Of a DNA stretch of 35,375 bases, positions 7,940 through 16,714 are shown in pieces. Below the pieces are notes generated by a model, which did no database searches, was not told the origin of the DNA, and saw nothing but the letters and a program-made list of their open reading frames with translations. The DNA lies in contig JAFTDN010000143.1 in assembly GCA_017454165.1 (NCBI GenBank), positions 1 through 35,375 on the forward strand, in the 5' to 3' direction. This DNA comes from Bacteroidales bacterium (GTDB lineage: Bacteria; Bacteroidota; Bacteroidia; Bacteroidales; Tenuifilaceae). How positions within the stretch are numbered: position 1 is the stretch's first letter; the number at the start of each line of letters is the position of its first letter. The position numbers and the translations under genes are program-made.

Positions 7940-8518
7940 ATGAAGACTTTCAACCTGAACGCTGAGCTGCGCACCGAAACTGGCAAAAAGTTCGCCCAAA
8001 AGCTCCGCAAAACCGAGTTCGTCCCCGGCATCATCTACGGAGGCGGAGGCGAAAACATCATGCTCAGCATCAGCGCAAAAGAGCTCACCAAGGCCGTATG
8101 CTCCCCCCACGTGTACATCGTGGACATCGCCGCGGGCGGAAAAACCTACAGCACCATCATCAAGGAGGTACAGTTCCACCCCGTCACCGACAACATCATG
8201 CACGTGGACTTCTACCAGATAGGCCGCCACAACATCACAGTGGCCCTGCCCGTATCGCTCAACGGCCAAGCCGATGGCGTTAAGCAGGGCGGCAAGCTCA
8301 TGCAGGGTATGCGCAAGATGCGCGTAAATGGCGACCCCCGCCAGCTCCCCGATACCATCGACATCGATGTTACCTCGCTGGGCATGGGCAAAAGCATCCT
8401 GGTGGGCGATGTGGAGTTCTCCGGCTTCAAGGTGATGGAGCCCAAGAGCTTGGTAATCGCCACCGTGAAGGCCACCCGTGCGGCCCGCTCCGCCGAGGCT
8501 GAAGCCGCCAAGAAGTGA
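7940..8518 (+). CDS. rplY: 50S ribosomal protein L25/general stress protein Ctc
   Basis: This 192-residue protein has an N-terminal L25 5S-rRNA-binding beta-barrel (about 1-95, FNLNAELRTETGKKFAQKLRKTEFVPGIIYGGGGEN) and a C-terminal Ctc/TL5 beta domain (about 96-190), ending in an Ala/Lys-rich tail. It binds 5S rRNA in the central protuberance of the large subunit. It is the long form usual in Bacteroidetes. Its stop codon overlaps the pth start (TGATG), so the two are probably translationally coupled; rplY-pth adjacency is widely conserved. Confidence 0.96.
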   Translation: MKTFNLNAELRTETGKKFAQKLRKTEFVPGIIYGGGGENIMLSISAKELTKAVCSPHVYIVDIAAGGKTYSTIIKEVQFHPVTDNIMHVDFYQIGRHNITVALPVSLNGQADGVKQGGKLMQGMRKMRVNGDPRQLPDTIDIDVTSLGMGKSILVGDVEFSGFKVMEPKSLVIATVKATRAARSAEAEAAKK

Positions 8519-9081
8519 TGAAATACCTAATCGCTGGTCTGGGCAACATAGGCGATGAGTACGCCAACACCCGCCACAACGTAGGATTCATGGTATTGGA
8601 CGCCCTAGCCAGGGCGTCCAATATCACTTTTGAAAGTGCCCGTTACGGCTCTGTGGCCTCCCTGCGCCACAGAGGGCGCACGTTCGTGCTGCTGAAGCCA
8701 TCCACCTACATGAACCTCAGCGGCAAGGCCGTGCACTACTGGCTGCAGCAGGCCAAGCTCCCCATGGAGCACCTGCTGGTGGTGCTCGATGACATCGCCC
8801 TGCCCGTGGGCAAGCTGCGCCTGCGCGCCCACGGCTCCGATGGGGGCCACAACGGGCTGAAGAACATCGACCTGCTGCTGGGCAGCAATCGATACGCCCG
8901 CCTACGCCTAGGCGTGGGCAACGAGTTCGCACGGGGGAGGCAGATCGACCACGTGCTGGGCGAATTCTCCCCCGATGAGGCCCAGCTAATGGCCCACACC
9001 GTGGAGCGCGCCGCCGAGGCCGTGCTCAGCTTTGGCCTACAGGGAGTGGAGCGCACCATGAATCTGTTCAACCAAAAGTAA
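8518..9081 (+). CDS. pth: peptidyl-tRNA hydrolase
   Basis: Pth cleaves peptidyl-tRNA released from stalled ribosomes. The 187-residue protein shows GLGNIG near the N-terminus, the catalytic His in NTRHNVGF (about residue 20), the catalytic Asp region VVLDDIALPVGKLRLR, and the tRNA-binding GSDGGHNGLKNI segment. I prefer the ATG at 8518, overlapping the rplY stop, over the GTG one codon earlier. The stretch 8594-8674 holds three consecutive perfect hairpins at DNA/RNA level. The protein sequence there (VLDALARASNITFESARYGSVASLRHRGR) aligns with normal Pth, so this is not an insertion. Confidence 0.96.
   Translation: MKYLIAGLGNIGDEYANTRHNVGFMVLDALARASNITFESARYGSVASLRHRGRTFVLLKPSTYMNLSGKAVHYWLQQAKLPMEHLLVVLDDIALPVGKLRLRAHGSDGGHNGLKNIDLLLGSNRYARLRLGVGNEFARGRQIDHVLGEFSPDEAQLMAHTVERAAEAVLSFGLQGVERTMNLFNQK
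8594..8674 (+). repeat. three consecutive perfect hairpins inside pth
   Basis: Hairpin 1 pairs TATTGGACGCCCT (8594-8606) with AGGGCGTCCAATA (8611-8623), 13 bp with a 4-nt loop. Hairpin 2 pairs CACTTT (8625-8630) with AAAGTG (8633-8638). Hairpin 3 pairs CTCTGTGGC (8649-8657) with GCCACAGAG (8666-8674). All arms are exact, and nearly every base of the 81-bp segment lies in or next to one of the hairpins, within an ordinary reading frame. Confidence 0.9.
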
Positions 9082-9086
9082 ATGCC

Positions 9087-9524
9087 ATGAACACAACCTG
9101 CCGCATAGACAAATGGCTGTGGGAGGTGCGGCTATACAAAACCCGAGCAGCAGCAGCCGATGCCTGCAAAAACGGGCGCATCTACGTGAATGATGCCCTA
9201 GCCAAGCCCAGCCGCGACATCAAGGTGGGCGACACCATTCGGGTGCGCAAGCCGCCCGTCACATTCTCGTTCAGAGCGCTAGCCCTCCCCAAGGGGAGGC
9301 TGGGCGCAAAGCTCGTGCCCGAGCACGTGGAGAATCTCACCCCGCCCGAGGAGCTGCAAAAACTCGCCCCCACATTCATGGCCTTCGGCATACAGCGCGA
9401 CCGTGGGGCGGGCCGCCCCACCAAGAAAGAGCGCCGCTCGCTCGAAGGCATATTCGACCCCAGCGGAACCAACGATGACGCAAACTGGCCCGACGACCTC
9501 CTCGACGACGAGGACAACGGCTAG
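9087..9524 (+). CDS. hslR: S4-domain RNA-binding protein, Hsp15/HslR-like
   Basis: The 145-residue protein starts with an S4 RNA-binding domain (about 1-65: RIDKWLWEVRLYKTRAAAADACKNGRIYVNDALAKPSRDIKVGDTIRVRK). A basic region (GAGRPTKKERRSLEGIF) and a short acidic tail follow. This layout matches Hsp15/HslR, which recognises 50S subunits carrying stranded nascent chains. It begins 5 nt after pth, so rplY, pth and this gene form one unit with related translation-quality functions. The symbol is by similarity; a generic S4 protein is the alternative. Confidence 0.85.
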   Translation: MNTTCRIDKWLWEVRLYKTRAAAADACKNGRIYVNDALAKPSRDIKVGDTIRVRKPPVTFSFRALALPKGRLGAKLVPEHVENLTPPEELQKLAPTFMAFGIQRDRGAGRPTKKERRSLEGIFDPSGTNDDANWPDDLLDDEDNG

Positions 9525-9526
9525 AA

Positions 9527-9547
9527 AGCTAGGGCTCAGCCCCGGCT
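9527..9547. terminator. hairpin between convergent genes
   Basis: The 21-nt segment pairs AGCTAGGG with CCCCGGCT around a 5-nt loop (seven pairs counting one G-T, one mismatch). It lies in the 24-nt gap between the S4-domain gene and the oppositely oriented DUF3078 gene. A short TTTC follows on the minus strand only; it is a weak bidirectional terminator candidate. Confidence 0.35.
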
Positions 9548-9548
9548 A

Positions 9549-10463
9549 TTACCGTTTCGATGTATCGAAGCTGTAGGCCAACCCCAGCCCCACAAACTCG
9601 CGGAACTGCAGCTTAGCCACCTTACGGGAGGTACCATCGCCATTGTCCACGCTCACGCGCGCGTCATCATCGTAGAGCGCACGCAGCATCAGCTGCGCCG
9701 AGAACCCCTTACCAAGCTTAAAGTCGAGCGCAAAATTCCAATCCACGTCCACATTCTCGGGATGCTCCATGTAGTTGCTGAAGAGCTCAAGCGTGGTCTT
9801 CAGGCGCACCCGCTCCTCCCAAAAATTTTTTTCATAGCCCAGCTTGAGCAGCCCACCCAGCTCCATTCGAACCACCCGACCCGAGTCCACGCCGAACATC
9901 CCCATCGAGCTGAGGTAGGGACTGTTCACCATGGTCATCTTGCCAGACACCGGCGACACGAACATCGAGAAGCCCTTGTTCTTATAGTCCATACCCACGG
10001 AGAGGGTTAGGTAGGCAGGCGACAGAAAATCCGATGATTTCGCTGTATCTTTCGCCGAGGCGTAGCCCTTGTCGAACTGCGTCTTAAAACCCAGCAGCAC
10101 GGTGTATAGCCACCGCTCCGATGCCTTGCGCCCGTATTTCGATGAGAGGTCAATCACATCTAGCGTGTTCTGCTTCCTTTTTATCGACTCCTGCCAGCTA
10201 AATCCGTAGCCCAGCTTCAGGTTGTTCTCCCACTCATTTTTGCCCCGAGCATAGTTGGCCGATAGGTCGATATTGCTGTTGAGGGCATAAGCGTTTTCGC
10301 CACCAGCCACCCAGTTGGAGTAGCTCACCTGCGAAAAGGTGATGGAGGCCGACCCCTTATAGATCCACGCAGGGGGAAGGCTATCGGCTTGCGCCGCGAT
10401 GGGGGTTGGAAAGGAAAGCATGGCCGCAACAATGGGCAGCCAGAAGGGCATCTTACGTTTCAT
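9549..10463 (-). CDS. DUF3078 family outer-membrane beta-barrel protein
   Basis: The 304-residue protein has a signal peptide (cleavage near IAAQA, residue 25). A string of amphipathic beta-strands follows, beginning with the DUF3078 signature region (WIYKGSASITFSQVSYSNWVAGGENAYALNSNIDLSANYARGKNEWENNLKLGYG). It ends in a strand with an aromatic pattern (FREFVGLGLAYSF) suited to BAM recognition. The molecular role of the family is unknown. It is transcribed convergently toward the rplY operon and lies downstream of the transglutaminase-fold lipoprotein, with a hairpin and a candidate -7 element between them. Confidence 0.85.
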   Translation of the reverse strand: MKRKMPFWLPIVAAMLSFPTPIAAQADSLPPAWIYKGSASITFSQVSYSNWVAGGENAYALNSNIDLSANYARGKNEWENNLKLGYGFSWQESIKRKQNTLDVIDLSSKYGRKASERWLYTVLLGFKTQFDKGYASAKDTAKSSDFLSPAYLTLSVGMDYKNKGFSMFVSPVSGKMTMVNSPYLSSMGMFGVDSGRVVRMELGGLLKLGYEKNFWEERVRLKTTLELFSNYMEHPENVDVDWNFALDFKLGKGFSAQLMLRALYDDDARVSVDNGDGTSRKVAKLQFREFVGLGLAYSFDTSKR

Positions 10464-10500
10464 GGTATCTAGATAGATGTTCGAGGCGAGTTTACGGGGA

Positions 10501-10508
10501 CAAAGGTC
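10501..10508 (-). promoter_or_regulatory. possible -7 element for the DUF3078 gene
   Basis: Minus-strand GACCTTTG differs from TAnnTTTG at the first base only. It lies 37 nt before the ATG. No -33 element at proper spacing is seen. Confidence 0.3.
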
Positions 10509-10522
10509 ATTTGTTGCACAAC

Positions 10523-10549
10523 GCCTCAGCCCCCAAAGGGGGGGCGCAG
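10523..10549 (-). terminator. GC-rich hairpin after the transglutaminase-fold gene
   Basis: A CCCCC/GGGGG core (10530-10534 with bases in 10538-10544) with partial extension lies 15 nt downstream of the lipoprotein stop on the minus strand. There is no U tract, so terminator function is weakly supported. Confidence 0.3.
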
Positions 10550-10563
10550 AGCTAACCCTCCCA

Positions 10564-12687
10564 TTAGTAAAAGGTCATGGGCATGTCAATGGCCTCCCCC
10601 TGGGACACCTCCACGAAGAATAGCCCGCAGGCATTGCGCTGCGGGGTGCGCGTTACCACACGATACAGCCCTGGCTCAACATCAAGCTGCGCGGGCAACG
10701 GGGGTATGGGCATGGAAACGAACTGGCCCTCGCCGTCCAGCCGTGCAAGTGTATAATGCTGGCAGGGCCGTGCAATCACGGCGTTCGCCGGTGCGGGCAG
10801 CTTCATGCGGCCATGCTCCCCGGGGGCTGATAGGGCGAACACGGTGTGCCACCCCTTGCGGTTCAGATACTGCGGTGCTTGATTGATGGGGCTAAGCCGT
10901 GCGGGAATGCCGAAGCTGCGGCAAATGGCCACGAACAGGATGTCGCGCGATGGCTCATCGGCCACGCCTAGACGCAATATGGACATCGGGCTCATGGGCA
11001 TCCCTGCATAGTTAGCCTGATTGTCGATGCGCACATGCTCGCGCAGCCAGTGGGCCACATGCTCGGGGTTATTCCTAAAAAATCCAGCCTCATCGTAGCT
11101 AAAATGCTGCTGTATGGAGCTCCGCCAGCCCTCAAGGGGTTCCTGGCCAATGCGGGGTGCCAACACATAGCGGTCGAACATGGAGTATTGCTCCGCCATC
11201 ACCAACGGGGGGAAAACATCTACCGCTGCCAGATGCGAGCGTAGCAGAGCTGCGGAGGTGCTCTGTAGGTCGCGTTCATCGAGGCCATCGAGCAGGGCCA
11301 TGCCCACAGTCAAATCCTTTCCATCGAGCGTACTGATGAACTGACGCACCTCCTCCCAATTGCCCCGGCTCAGCCGCAGCGCTCGGCAAACGCTAAGGGG
11401 GTTCACCCCTTTGTCGTGGGCCAGCGCCGCAGCTGTAGTAGAGTCGATAAACGCGTCCACGCGCTGCGCCCTGAGCGCATCGGCCTGCTGAGCGCGCTGC
11501 CTGATTTCTGTAGGAGATGGGAGTGGCCCCACAGCTGGGGCCAAATCGATATTGCCCTGAGGCAATGAAGCCGCAGAACCTAGCCGCAGGAGGATGTCGC
11601 CCTGATGATGGGCCCCCACTTTCAGCAGGCCGTACTGCTGAAAGTAGCTCGCCCACAGCAGCAAGTCGCCCCTGGACCCCACGGGCAGCACCACTTCACC
11701 CTGGGCATCGGTAGTGCCGCAGGCCACGGGGCATAGCTCCGCATCGCAGAGCCGTTGAAGCTCCACATGAGCATTCGGCACAGCCTTCCCGCTGGCTTCC
11801 AATACCTTTATATTCAGCAATCTAGAACCTTTGTGCTGTGGAAGCAAATTCAGCTTGGTGTGATAGGGCCCCCGTGCAAGCTGCGCCTCAGGGCCAGCGT
11901 AGGCACCGGGCACAATCGTCCACGCTGCAGCTGCGAGGTGCTCATCGACGGGGCCGATGGCTACGGCGGGGCCGCTCGGGTCGATGGCATACCACTGGCC
12001 ATCGGCCCAGGCCTCAGCCCAAGCCTCACCGCCGCCATCAACAGCGCGGGCGGGGATGCACACCGCGCGGAGCGCGGACACTAGCAGCACCGTCATCTCG
12101 CGCTGGTGCCCTTGGGCCGCCCGCATGATGGACAGCGGGCCAGATACCCGTTGGCAGGTAGCCCCCACAGGGCCTGCCTGCTCACGGCACCAGAGAGCCA
12201 CCTCCAGCACGGCGTCGGACATGGAGCTACGCTGGGCCACGATATCCCTCAAGTCACCGTAGAGCGCCATGCGAGCATCATCGGGGAGCTCGTTGCTGAC
12301 CCTGAATGGCAGCACGTAGTGCAGGAATAGGTTGTTGGGCACCTTTTTCCCCCATCTGAAAAAGCTACGGGCCTCTAGGGCTACCTGTGCCTGCTGGAGG
12401 ACGTAGCTCAGGGGGAAGCCTCCCAAGTCGCAGAGGGGCATGTAGGCGTAAAGGAACTGCACGGCCTCCAACTCGGCTGACGATGCACCGTGGGCCACCA
12501 TGTGGGTTATGCCTCCCCCGGAGGGGTTTGCTAGGCTCTCGCGCTCAGCTGCTTGCGCGGCGATAGCCTCGCGCTGCTCTTTCGACTTGATGAGGTGCTG
12601 CCCCCCTCCAATGCGTTCGCACGAGGCGAGCAGCATTGCTCCCGCTATCGTTATGCCAATGAGCCTTTTCATCATCTTAATATTCAT
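10564..12687 (-). CDS. transglutaminase-fold lipoprotein lacking the expected catalytic residues
   Basis: The 707-residue protein has a lipoprotein signal (AMLLASC, Cys23). Residues about 160-240 follow the transglutaminase-core pattern (LSIMRAAQGHQREMTVLLVSALRAVCIPARAV, then GGGEAWAEAWADGQWYAIDPSG). Active Bacteroidetes relatives have GxCGEE and NHAWVE; here the Cys position is Gln195 and the His position is Glu221. A CarboxypepD-like beta domain (about 290-360) follows. A second degenerate transglutaminase-like module lies at about 565-625 (GVADEPSRDILFVAICRSFGIPARL, then GWHTVFAL). It may be a non-catalytic peptide- or glycan-binding envelope protein. It lies 82 nt after recA on the same strand. 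The family fold is clear; the loss of activity is inferred from motif alignment by eye. Confidence 0.8.
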   Translation of the reverse strand: MNIKMMKRLIGITIAGAMLLASCERIGGGQHLIKSKEQREAIAAQAAERESLANPSGGGITHMVAHGASSAELEAVQFLYAYMPLCDLGGFPLSYVLQQAQVALEARSFFRWGKKVPNNLFLHYVLPFRVSNELPDDARMALYGDLRDIVAQRSSMSDAVLEVALWCREQAGPVGATCQRVSGPLSIMRAAQGHQREMTVLLVSALRAVCIPARAVDGGGEAWAEAWADGQWYAIDPSGPAVAIGPVDEHLAAAAWTIVPGAYAGPEAQLARGPYHTKLNLLPQHKGSRLLNIKVLEASGKAVPNAHVELQRLCDAELCPVACGTTDAQGEVVLPVGSRGDLLLWASYFQQYGLLKVGAHHQGDILLRLGSAASLPQGNIDLAPAVGPLPSPTEIRQRAQQADALRAQRVDAFIDSTTAAALAHDKGVNPLSVCRALRLSRGNWEEVRQFISTLDGKDLTVGMALLDGLDERDLQSTSAALLRSHLAAVDVFPPLVMAEQYSMFDRYVLAPRIGQEPLEGWRSSIQQHFSYDEAGFFRNNPEHVAHWLREHVRIDNQANYAGMPMSPMSILRLGVADEPSRDILFVAICRSFGIPARLSPINQAPQYLNRKGWHTVFALSAPGEHGRMKLPAPANAVIARPCQHYTLARLDGEGQFVSMPIPPLPAQLDVEPGLYRVVTRTPQRNACGLFFVEVSQGEAIDMPMTFY

Positions 12688-12769
12688 AAGGTTATCAGAT
12701 GCTCCTTGTGTAGCCCGGGGCTTGGTATCTGAGCAGAAAGGAAGGTGCAGGGAGCAATGGCTGCAGCAG

Positions 12770-13798
12770 CTACTGGGCCTTAAGCTGCTCCCTGATTTTG
12801 GCCTCTATCTCAGAGGCCAGCTCTATGTTATCGATGAACAGCTGCTTCACCGCATCGCGCCCTTGGCCCAAACGGGTATCGCCATAGCTAAACCAGGAGC
12901 CGCTCTTCTTGATTACGTTCATGTCCACACCGATGTCCACCAGCTCGCCGGTGCGCGATATGCCCTCGCCGAATAGGATGTCAAACTCCGTTTTTTTGAA
13001 CGGCGGGGCCAGCTTGTTCTTGGCAATCTTCACCCTCACATGGTTGCCATAGGCCTCATCGCCATCCTTGAGCGAAGTTACGCGGCGGATGTCAATCCTG
13101 ATGGTGGAGTAGAATTTGAGCGCATTACCGCCAGTGGTGGTCTCGGGGTTGCCGAACATCACCCCAATCTTCTCGCGCAGCTGGTTGATGAATATGCAGC
13201 AGGTGTTGGTCTTGTTGATGGTGCCTGTGAGCTTGCGGAGTGCCTGCGACATCAGCCGGGCCTGCAGCCCCACCTTGTTGTCGCCCATGTCGCCCTCGAT
13301 TTCAGCCTTGGGCGTGAGGGCTGCCACGGAATCGATCACTATGATGTCGATGGCTCCAGATCGTATCAGGTTGTCGGCAATCTCGAGGGCTTGCTCGCCG
13401 TTGTCGGGCTGCGATATGAGCAGAGTGTTCACGTCCACGCCGAGCTTTTCGGCGTAGGTGCTGTCGAAAGCGTGCTCGGCATCGATAATCGCGGCTATGC
13501 CGCCCTGCTTCTGGGCCTCGGCTATGGCGTGTATGGCCAAGGTGGTCTTTCCCGATGACTCGGGGCCGTAAATCTCTACTATTCGACCACGGGGGTAGCC
13601 CCCTATACCCAGAGCCACATCGAGCCCTATCGAGCCCGAGGGGATTACCGGGAAGTTCTCGGCGGCCCTATCGCTCATTTTCATGATGGAGCCCTTGCCG
13701 AAGTCCTTCTCTATTTTGTCCAGCGTTGATTGCAGTGCCTTGAGCTTCTCCAAGCTGGCAGCCTTGCGGTCTTTCTCTTCTTGTGCTTCCTTTGCCAT
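12770..13798 (-). CDS. recA: DNA recombinase RecA
   Basis: This 342-residue RecA is the strand-exchange ATPase of homologous recombination and the SOS co-protease. It shows Walker A GPESSGKT (residues 78-85), IDAEHAFD, Walker [11 protein letters not shown], the L2 region [37 protein letters not shown] and the C-terminal [19 protein letters not shown]. The length is normal. The ATG at 13798 gives the expected [23 protein letters not shown] start. It lies 44 nt downstream of the TSP3/EF-hand barrel gene. I see no LexA-like or clear -7 element in that gap, so it may be read through from upstream. Confidence 0.98.
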   Translation of the reverse strand: MAKEAQEEKDRKAASLEKLKALQSTLDKIEKDFGKGSIMKMSDRAAENFPVIPSGSIGLDVALGIGGYPRGRIVEIYGPESSGKTTLAIHAIAEAQKQGGIAAIIDAEHAFDSTYAEKLGVDVNTLLISQPDNGEQALEIADNLIRSGAIDIIVIDSVAALTPKAEIEGDMGDNKVGLQARLMSQALRKLTGTINKTNTCCIFINQLREKIGVMFGNPETTTGGNALKFYSTIRIDIRRVTSLKDGDEAYGNHVRVKIAKNKLAPPFKKTEFDILFGEGISRTGELVDIGVDMNVIKKSGSWFSYGDTRLGQGRDAVKQLFIDNIELASEIEAKIREQLKAQ

Positions 13799-13842
13799 TC
13801 TTATTTATGTAGGTGTGTATGTGTGAGCCAATGTGAGCTATG

Positions 13843-15294
13843 CTATTGGGTGAAGAAGAAGCTGTTGAGCTCGTTGATGTCATCAACGGTGAACGAGTTG
13901 CGGCTGTCGAAGAAGTCGTTTATAGCCCTCAGCAGCTCTTCGAATGAGATGTAGCCATCACCATCGACATCCACGCCCTTGAACCTGTCGGGGATTACGC
14001 CGGGGGTGTAGCTTATGCTGCGCGTCCAGATTTTGGCCAGCGGTATCACCTCGGCATCCTTGCGGTTGGCTGCCAGCTTCATCCTGCCATACATCTCGGC
14101 CAGCTTGGTATCATCGAGCTGTGCGCCCTGCTCATCCACCACCGCGCCGGCTGGGGTGTTGGGCTCCAGGTCGATGTAGTCGGGCACCCCATCTCCATCG
14201 GTATCGAGGGGGCATCCCAGCGAGTCTACCATCACGCCCTCGGGCGTGTCGGGACATAGGTCGGCCACATCGTTCACCCAGTCGCCGTCCTGATCTTCGA
14301 GCAGCAGCTCGTCGAAGTCAATCTCGGCGAAAACCCTCTCTATCAGGATGGACTTCGAGTCGGAGAACAGGTCGAAGTTCATGCTGAAGTAGGTGTAGGT
14401 GAACATGTCGTGGTAGCTATTCTTTGGGGTGGCCCCGATGCGGCGGGCCAGGTCGGCATCGTAGCCATCGAGCAGGTCGTTGAAGGGATAGTTGAGCTCC
14501 ATGCCCACGCGCAGGTTCACGCGCTCCGAGAGGTAGAAGTCGAACCCAAGGCCCACGGGCACAGTGAAGGCCACCTGCGGTGGCCGCTTGTCGAACATGT
14601 AGCTCAGGCGCGACTGCTGGTTGATCTCAAACGTGTTGTCGAAGTGGATGATGTTGGCCCCCGCGCCCAGCCCATCGCGCATGGTGCCATCGGGGTGGAA
14701 GTAGTAGTGGAGCGACTTGTCGCTGGTGTAGTTGTAGTTGCTGCGATGCGATATGTGCATGATACCCACCCCCGCGTACACGAAGGGTTTGAACCTGCGG
14801 GCGATGCCGAATATGTGTCCAAATCCGTACTCGAAGGTGATGCCCGCCTGGAATATCTGCGACTTGAAGGAGGAGTTGGGGGCCAGCGGGTCTCCGCTCT
14901 CATCAAGGATGCCGTTGGCCACGGTGTAGTCCTGCAGGGCCTTGGACACATCGAAGTCATGACCGCTCAGCATACCATAGGTGGCAAAGAAGTTCATCTT
15001 GTACAGCTGCCGCTGCTTGCCCACGTAGGTCGAGGCGCCGATGCGCAGGCCCAGCTCGCCGTTGAGCGGTGAGCTGAGGTTGCTGGTAACATCGCCCCAA
15101 AAGCTCAGCACGCCTGCCGATATGTTCACCGTGGGCTTGTACACCACGTTCACGTTTTCCACCACGGTGTCCAGCAGGTTGCCCCAGTAGTCCTCCTCCT
15201 CGAAGTTCTGGGCTTGGGCCATCACGCTCCAGAGCGTCAGGCCCATTATGAGTGGTAGCGAAATTCGTATTTTATGCAAACATCTACGTATCAT
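13843..15294 (-). CDS. outer-membrane beta-barrel with thrombospondin type 3 repeats and EF-hand
   Basis: The 483-residue protein has a signal peptide (to about residue 29, MAQAQ) and a beta-barrel of roughly 50-320 (LGLRIGASTYVGKQRQLYKMNFFATYGML, PFVYAGVGIMHISHR). Two calcium-binding type 3 repeats follow (DQDGDWVNDVADLCPDTPEG at 334-353; DTDGDGVPDYIDLEPNTPAG at 364-383), then an EF-hand-like loop DVDGDGYISFEE (432-443). Unlike OmpA proteins with similar repeats it lacks a C-terminal OmpA peptidoglycan-binding domain and ends NELNSFFFTQ. It starts 13 nt after the SPOR-like gene, so the two are probably co-transcribed and may form one envelope module. The specific role is unknown. Confidence 0.85.
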   Translation of the reverse strand: MIRRCLHKIRISLPLIMGLTLWSVMAQAQNFEEEDYWGNLLDTVVENVNVVYKPTVNISAGVLSFWGDVTSNLSSPLNGELGLRIGASTYVGKQRQLYKMNFFATYGMLSGHDFDVSKALQDYTVANGILDESGDPLAPNSSFKSQIFQAGITFEYGFGHIFGIARRFKPFVYAGVGIMHISHRSNYNYTSDKSLHYYFHPDGTMRDGLGAGANIIHFDNTFEINQQSRLSYMFDKRPPQVAFTVPVGLGFDFYLSERVNLRVGMELNYPFNDLLDGYDADLARRIGATPKNSYHDMFTYTYFSMNFDLFSDSKSILIERVFAEIDFDELLLEDQDGDWVNDVADLCPDTPEGVMVDSLGCPLDTDGDGVPDYIDLEPNTPAGAVVDEQGAQLDDTKLAEMYGRMKLAANRKDAEVIPLAKIWTRSISYTPGVIPDRFKGVDVDGDGYISFEELLRAINDFFDSRNSFTVDDINELNSFFFTQ

Positions 15295-15307
15295 GCAATT
15301 ATCGTGC

Positions 15308-16681
15308 TTATCGATACCATTGCTGGTTGGTGATCATCAGGGCTTCCTGCACGGTGATGCGCCGCCCGTTGTTGTAGGCCGTCACGAAGGCATCGTTGGC
15401 CTTGGAGGTGTTCCATATCCTGATGCGGAAATCGCGGGCCTCGCGGTACTCCCTGAACGAGCCGATGGAGTACTTGTACCATCCCTCGTGCCGCTCGGTC
15501 CGCACCTCGTGGTCGATGTTGAGCCGTTCGAAGTACCTTTTTATGTTGATGGGCCTGTGCCCCGCAGCCACCTGCACCCGGTAGTACACCCCGCTCTCGG
15601 GCTCCAGCATGTAGGGCTGCATGTTGTAGGCTGGTTGACCCGAGGTTTGCTGGCGGCGCTGCCGCTCTGGGATGTCCTGATAGCGCACGGGGATGTCGAT
15701 GCCGCGCCCGCCCGTACCCGCAGCGCTCGATATGATCTCGGCATCGGCATAGCGACCGGCGGGGGCAGCAGCACGGGCTATCTCATCGAGCTCTGTGGCG
15801 GTGGCGTTGCGCAGGCTGATGTTCTGCTGCTCGATGTCGATTACCTGGGTGGCCTCGCCCTGCATGTAGGAGAACTGCCCTCTGATGCTGGCCGTGGCGG
15901 AGCCCACCCCATCGTCGGGGATGAGCCTGTACGACACCACGAAGCGCGGGTCGGAGGGCAGGGCCATCCACAGTATTTTGGCCTTATTGTCCTTGTAGGT
16001 GAATACGCCTTCGCGGGTGTCCACGGCCTCTGCCGTGAAGCCCTGCGGGATGTCCTCCTCTATTTTGGCAAATTTCTGCAGCGTCCCCTTGCTCACGAGC
16101 AGGTTCACGGCTAGGTCGTTGCCCTCGCCTGAGGGGTAAGGGGTCTGCCTTATGCATCGCACGGCCCCCGCGCTGGCCAGGAAGGTAACAGGCCGTTGCG
16201 CCGGCACGATGTGCTGGTACTCGTTGATGTCCACAAGCAGGTTTTGGTCGATGCTGGCGGAGGGGCTGATGCTGATCTGACGGGCCGATAGCTCCTCGGT
16301 GACCTTTTCGTTGTTGCTGATGTACGAGAATGCGCCCTTCAGGTTGAAGCTGCCCATCAGGCGCTCGTTCACCTTTATTTTATATATCAGGCTGATTTCC
16401 TTATCATTAGGCAATGAGAGCCATATAAACCGGACATGCTGATCCTCAAATGAGAAGTTGCCTTTTGAAGCCTCCACCACCTCGGCGGTGAGGCCCAGCG
16501 GGAGCTGCTGCTGGAAGCGTGCAAAGCCCTCGGCATCGCCCTTGTTGAGCTTTACCTCTACCCGGAATTCCGCCCCAGCCTGCACGGTGGAGGGGGTATT
16601 CATCGTCAACCTGACACCCCCCAAAATGCCGAGCAGAACCACTCCTAATGCGTTGAGCAATAACGAGATTACCCTGAACAT
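15308..16681 (-). CDS. membrane-anchored protein with duplicated beta domain and SPOR-like C-terminus
   Basis: The 457-residue protein starts with one hydrophobic segment (ISLLLNALGVVLLGILGGV), either an uncleaved anchor or a signal peptide. Residues about 39-140 and 189-290 are two copies of the same beta domain; compare FARFQQQLPLGLTAEVVEAS with FAKIEEDIPQGFTAEAVDTR, and VRFIWLSLP with AKILWMALP. A linker leads to a C-terminal SPOR-like region (about 375-447: YYRVQVAAG, GWYKYSIGSFREYREA, DAFVTAYNNGRRI). SPOR domains bind denuded septal peptidoglycan. It is upstream of the TSP3 barrel gene with a 13-nt gap. I do not recognise a named family for the repeated domain. Confidence 0.8.
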   Translation of the reverse strand: MFRVISLLLNALGVVLLGILGGVRLTMNTPSTVQAGAEFRVEVKLNKGDAEGFARFQQQLPLGLTAEVVEASKGNFSFEDQHVRFIWLSLPNDKEISLIYKIKVNERLMGSFNLKGAFSYISNNEKVTEELSARQISISPSASIDQNLLVDINEYQHIVPAQRPVTFLASAGAVRCIRQTPYPSGEGNDLAVNLLVSKGTLQKFAKIEEDIPQGFTAEAVDTREGVFTYKDNKAKILWMALPSDPRFVVSYRLIPDDGVGSATASIRGQFSYMQGEATQVIDIEQQNISLRNATATELDEIARAAAPAGRYADAEIISSAAGTGGRGIDIPVRYQDIPERQRRQQTSGQPAYNMQPYMLEPESGVYYRVQVAAGHRPINIKRYFERLNIDHEVRTERHEGWYKYSIGSFREYREARDFRIRIWNTSKANDAFVTAYNNGRRITVQEALMITNQQWYR

Positions 16682-16714
16682 GTGCGATTAAGGTTAGTAT
16701 GTCTATAAATTACA

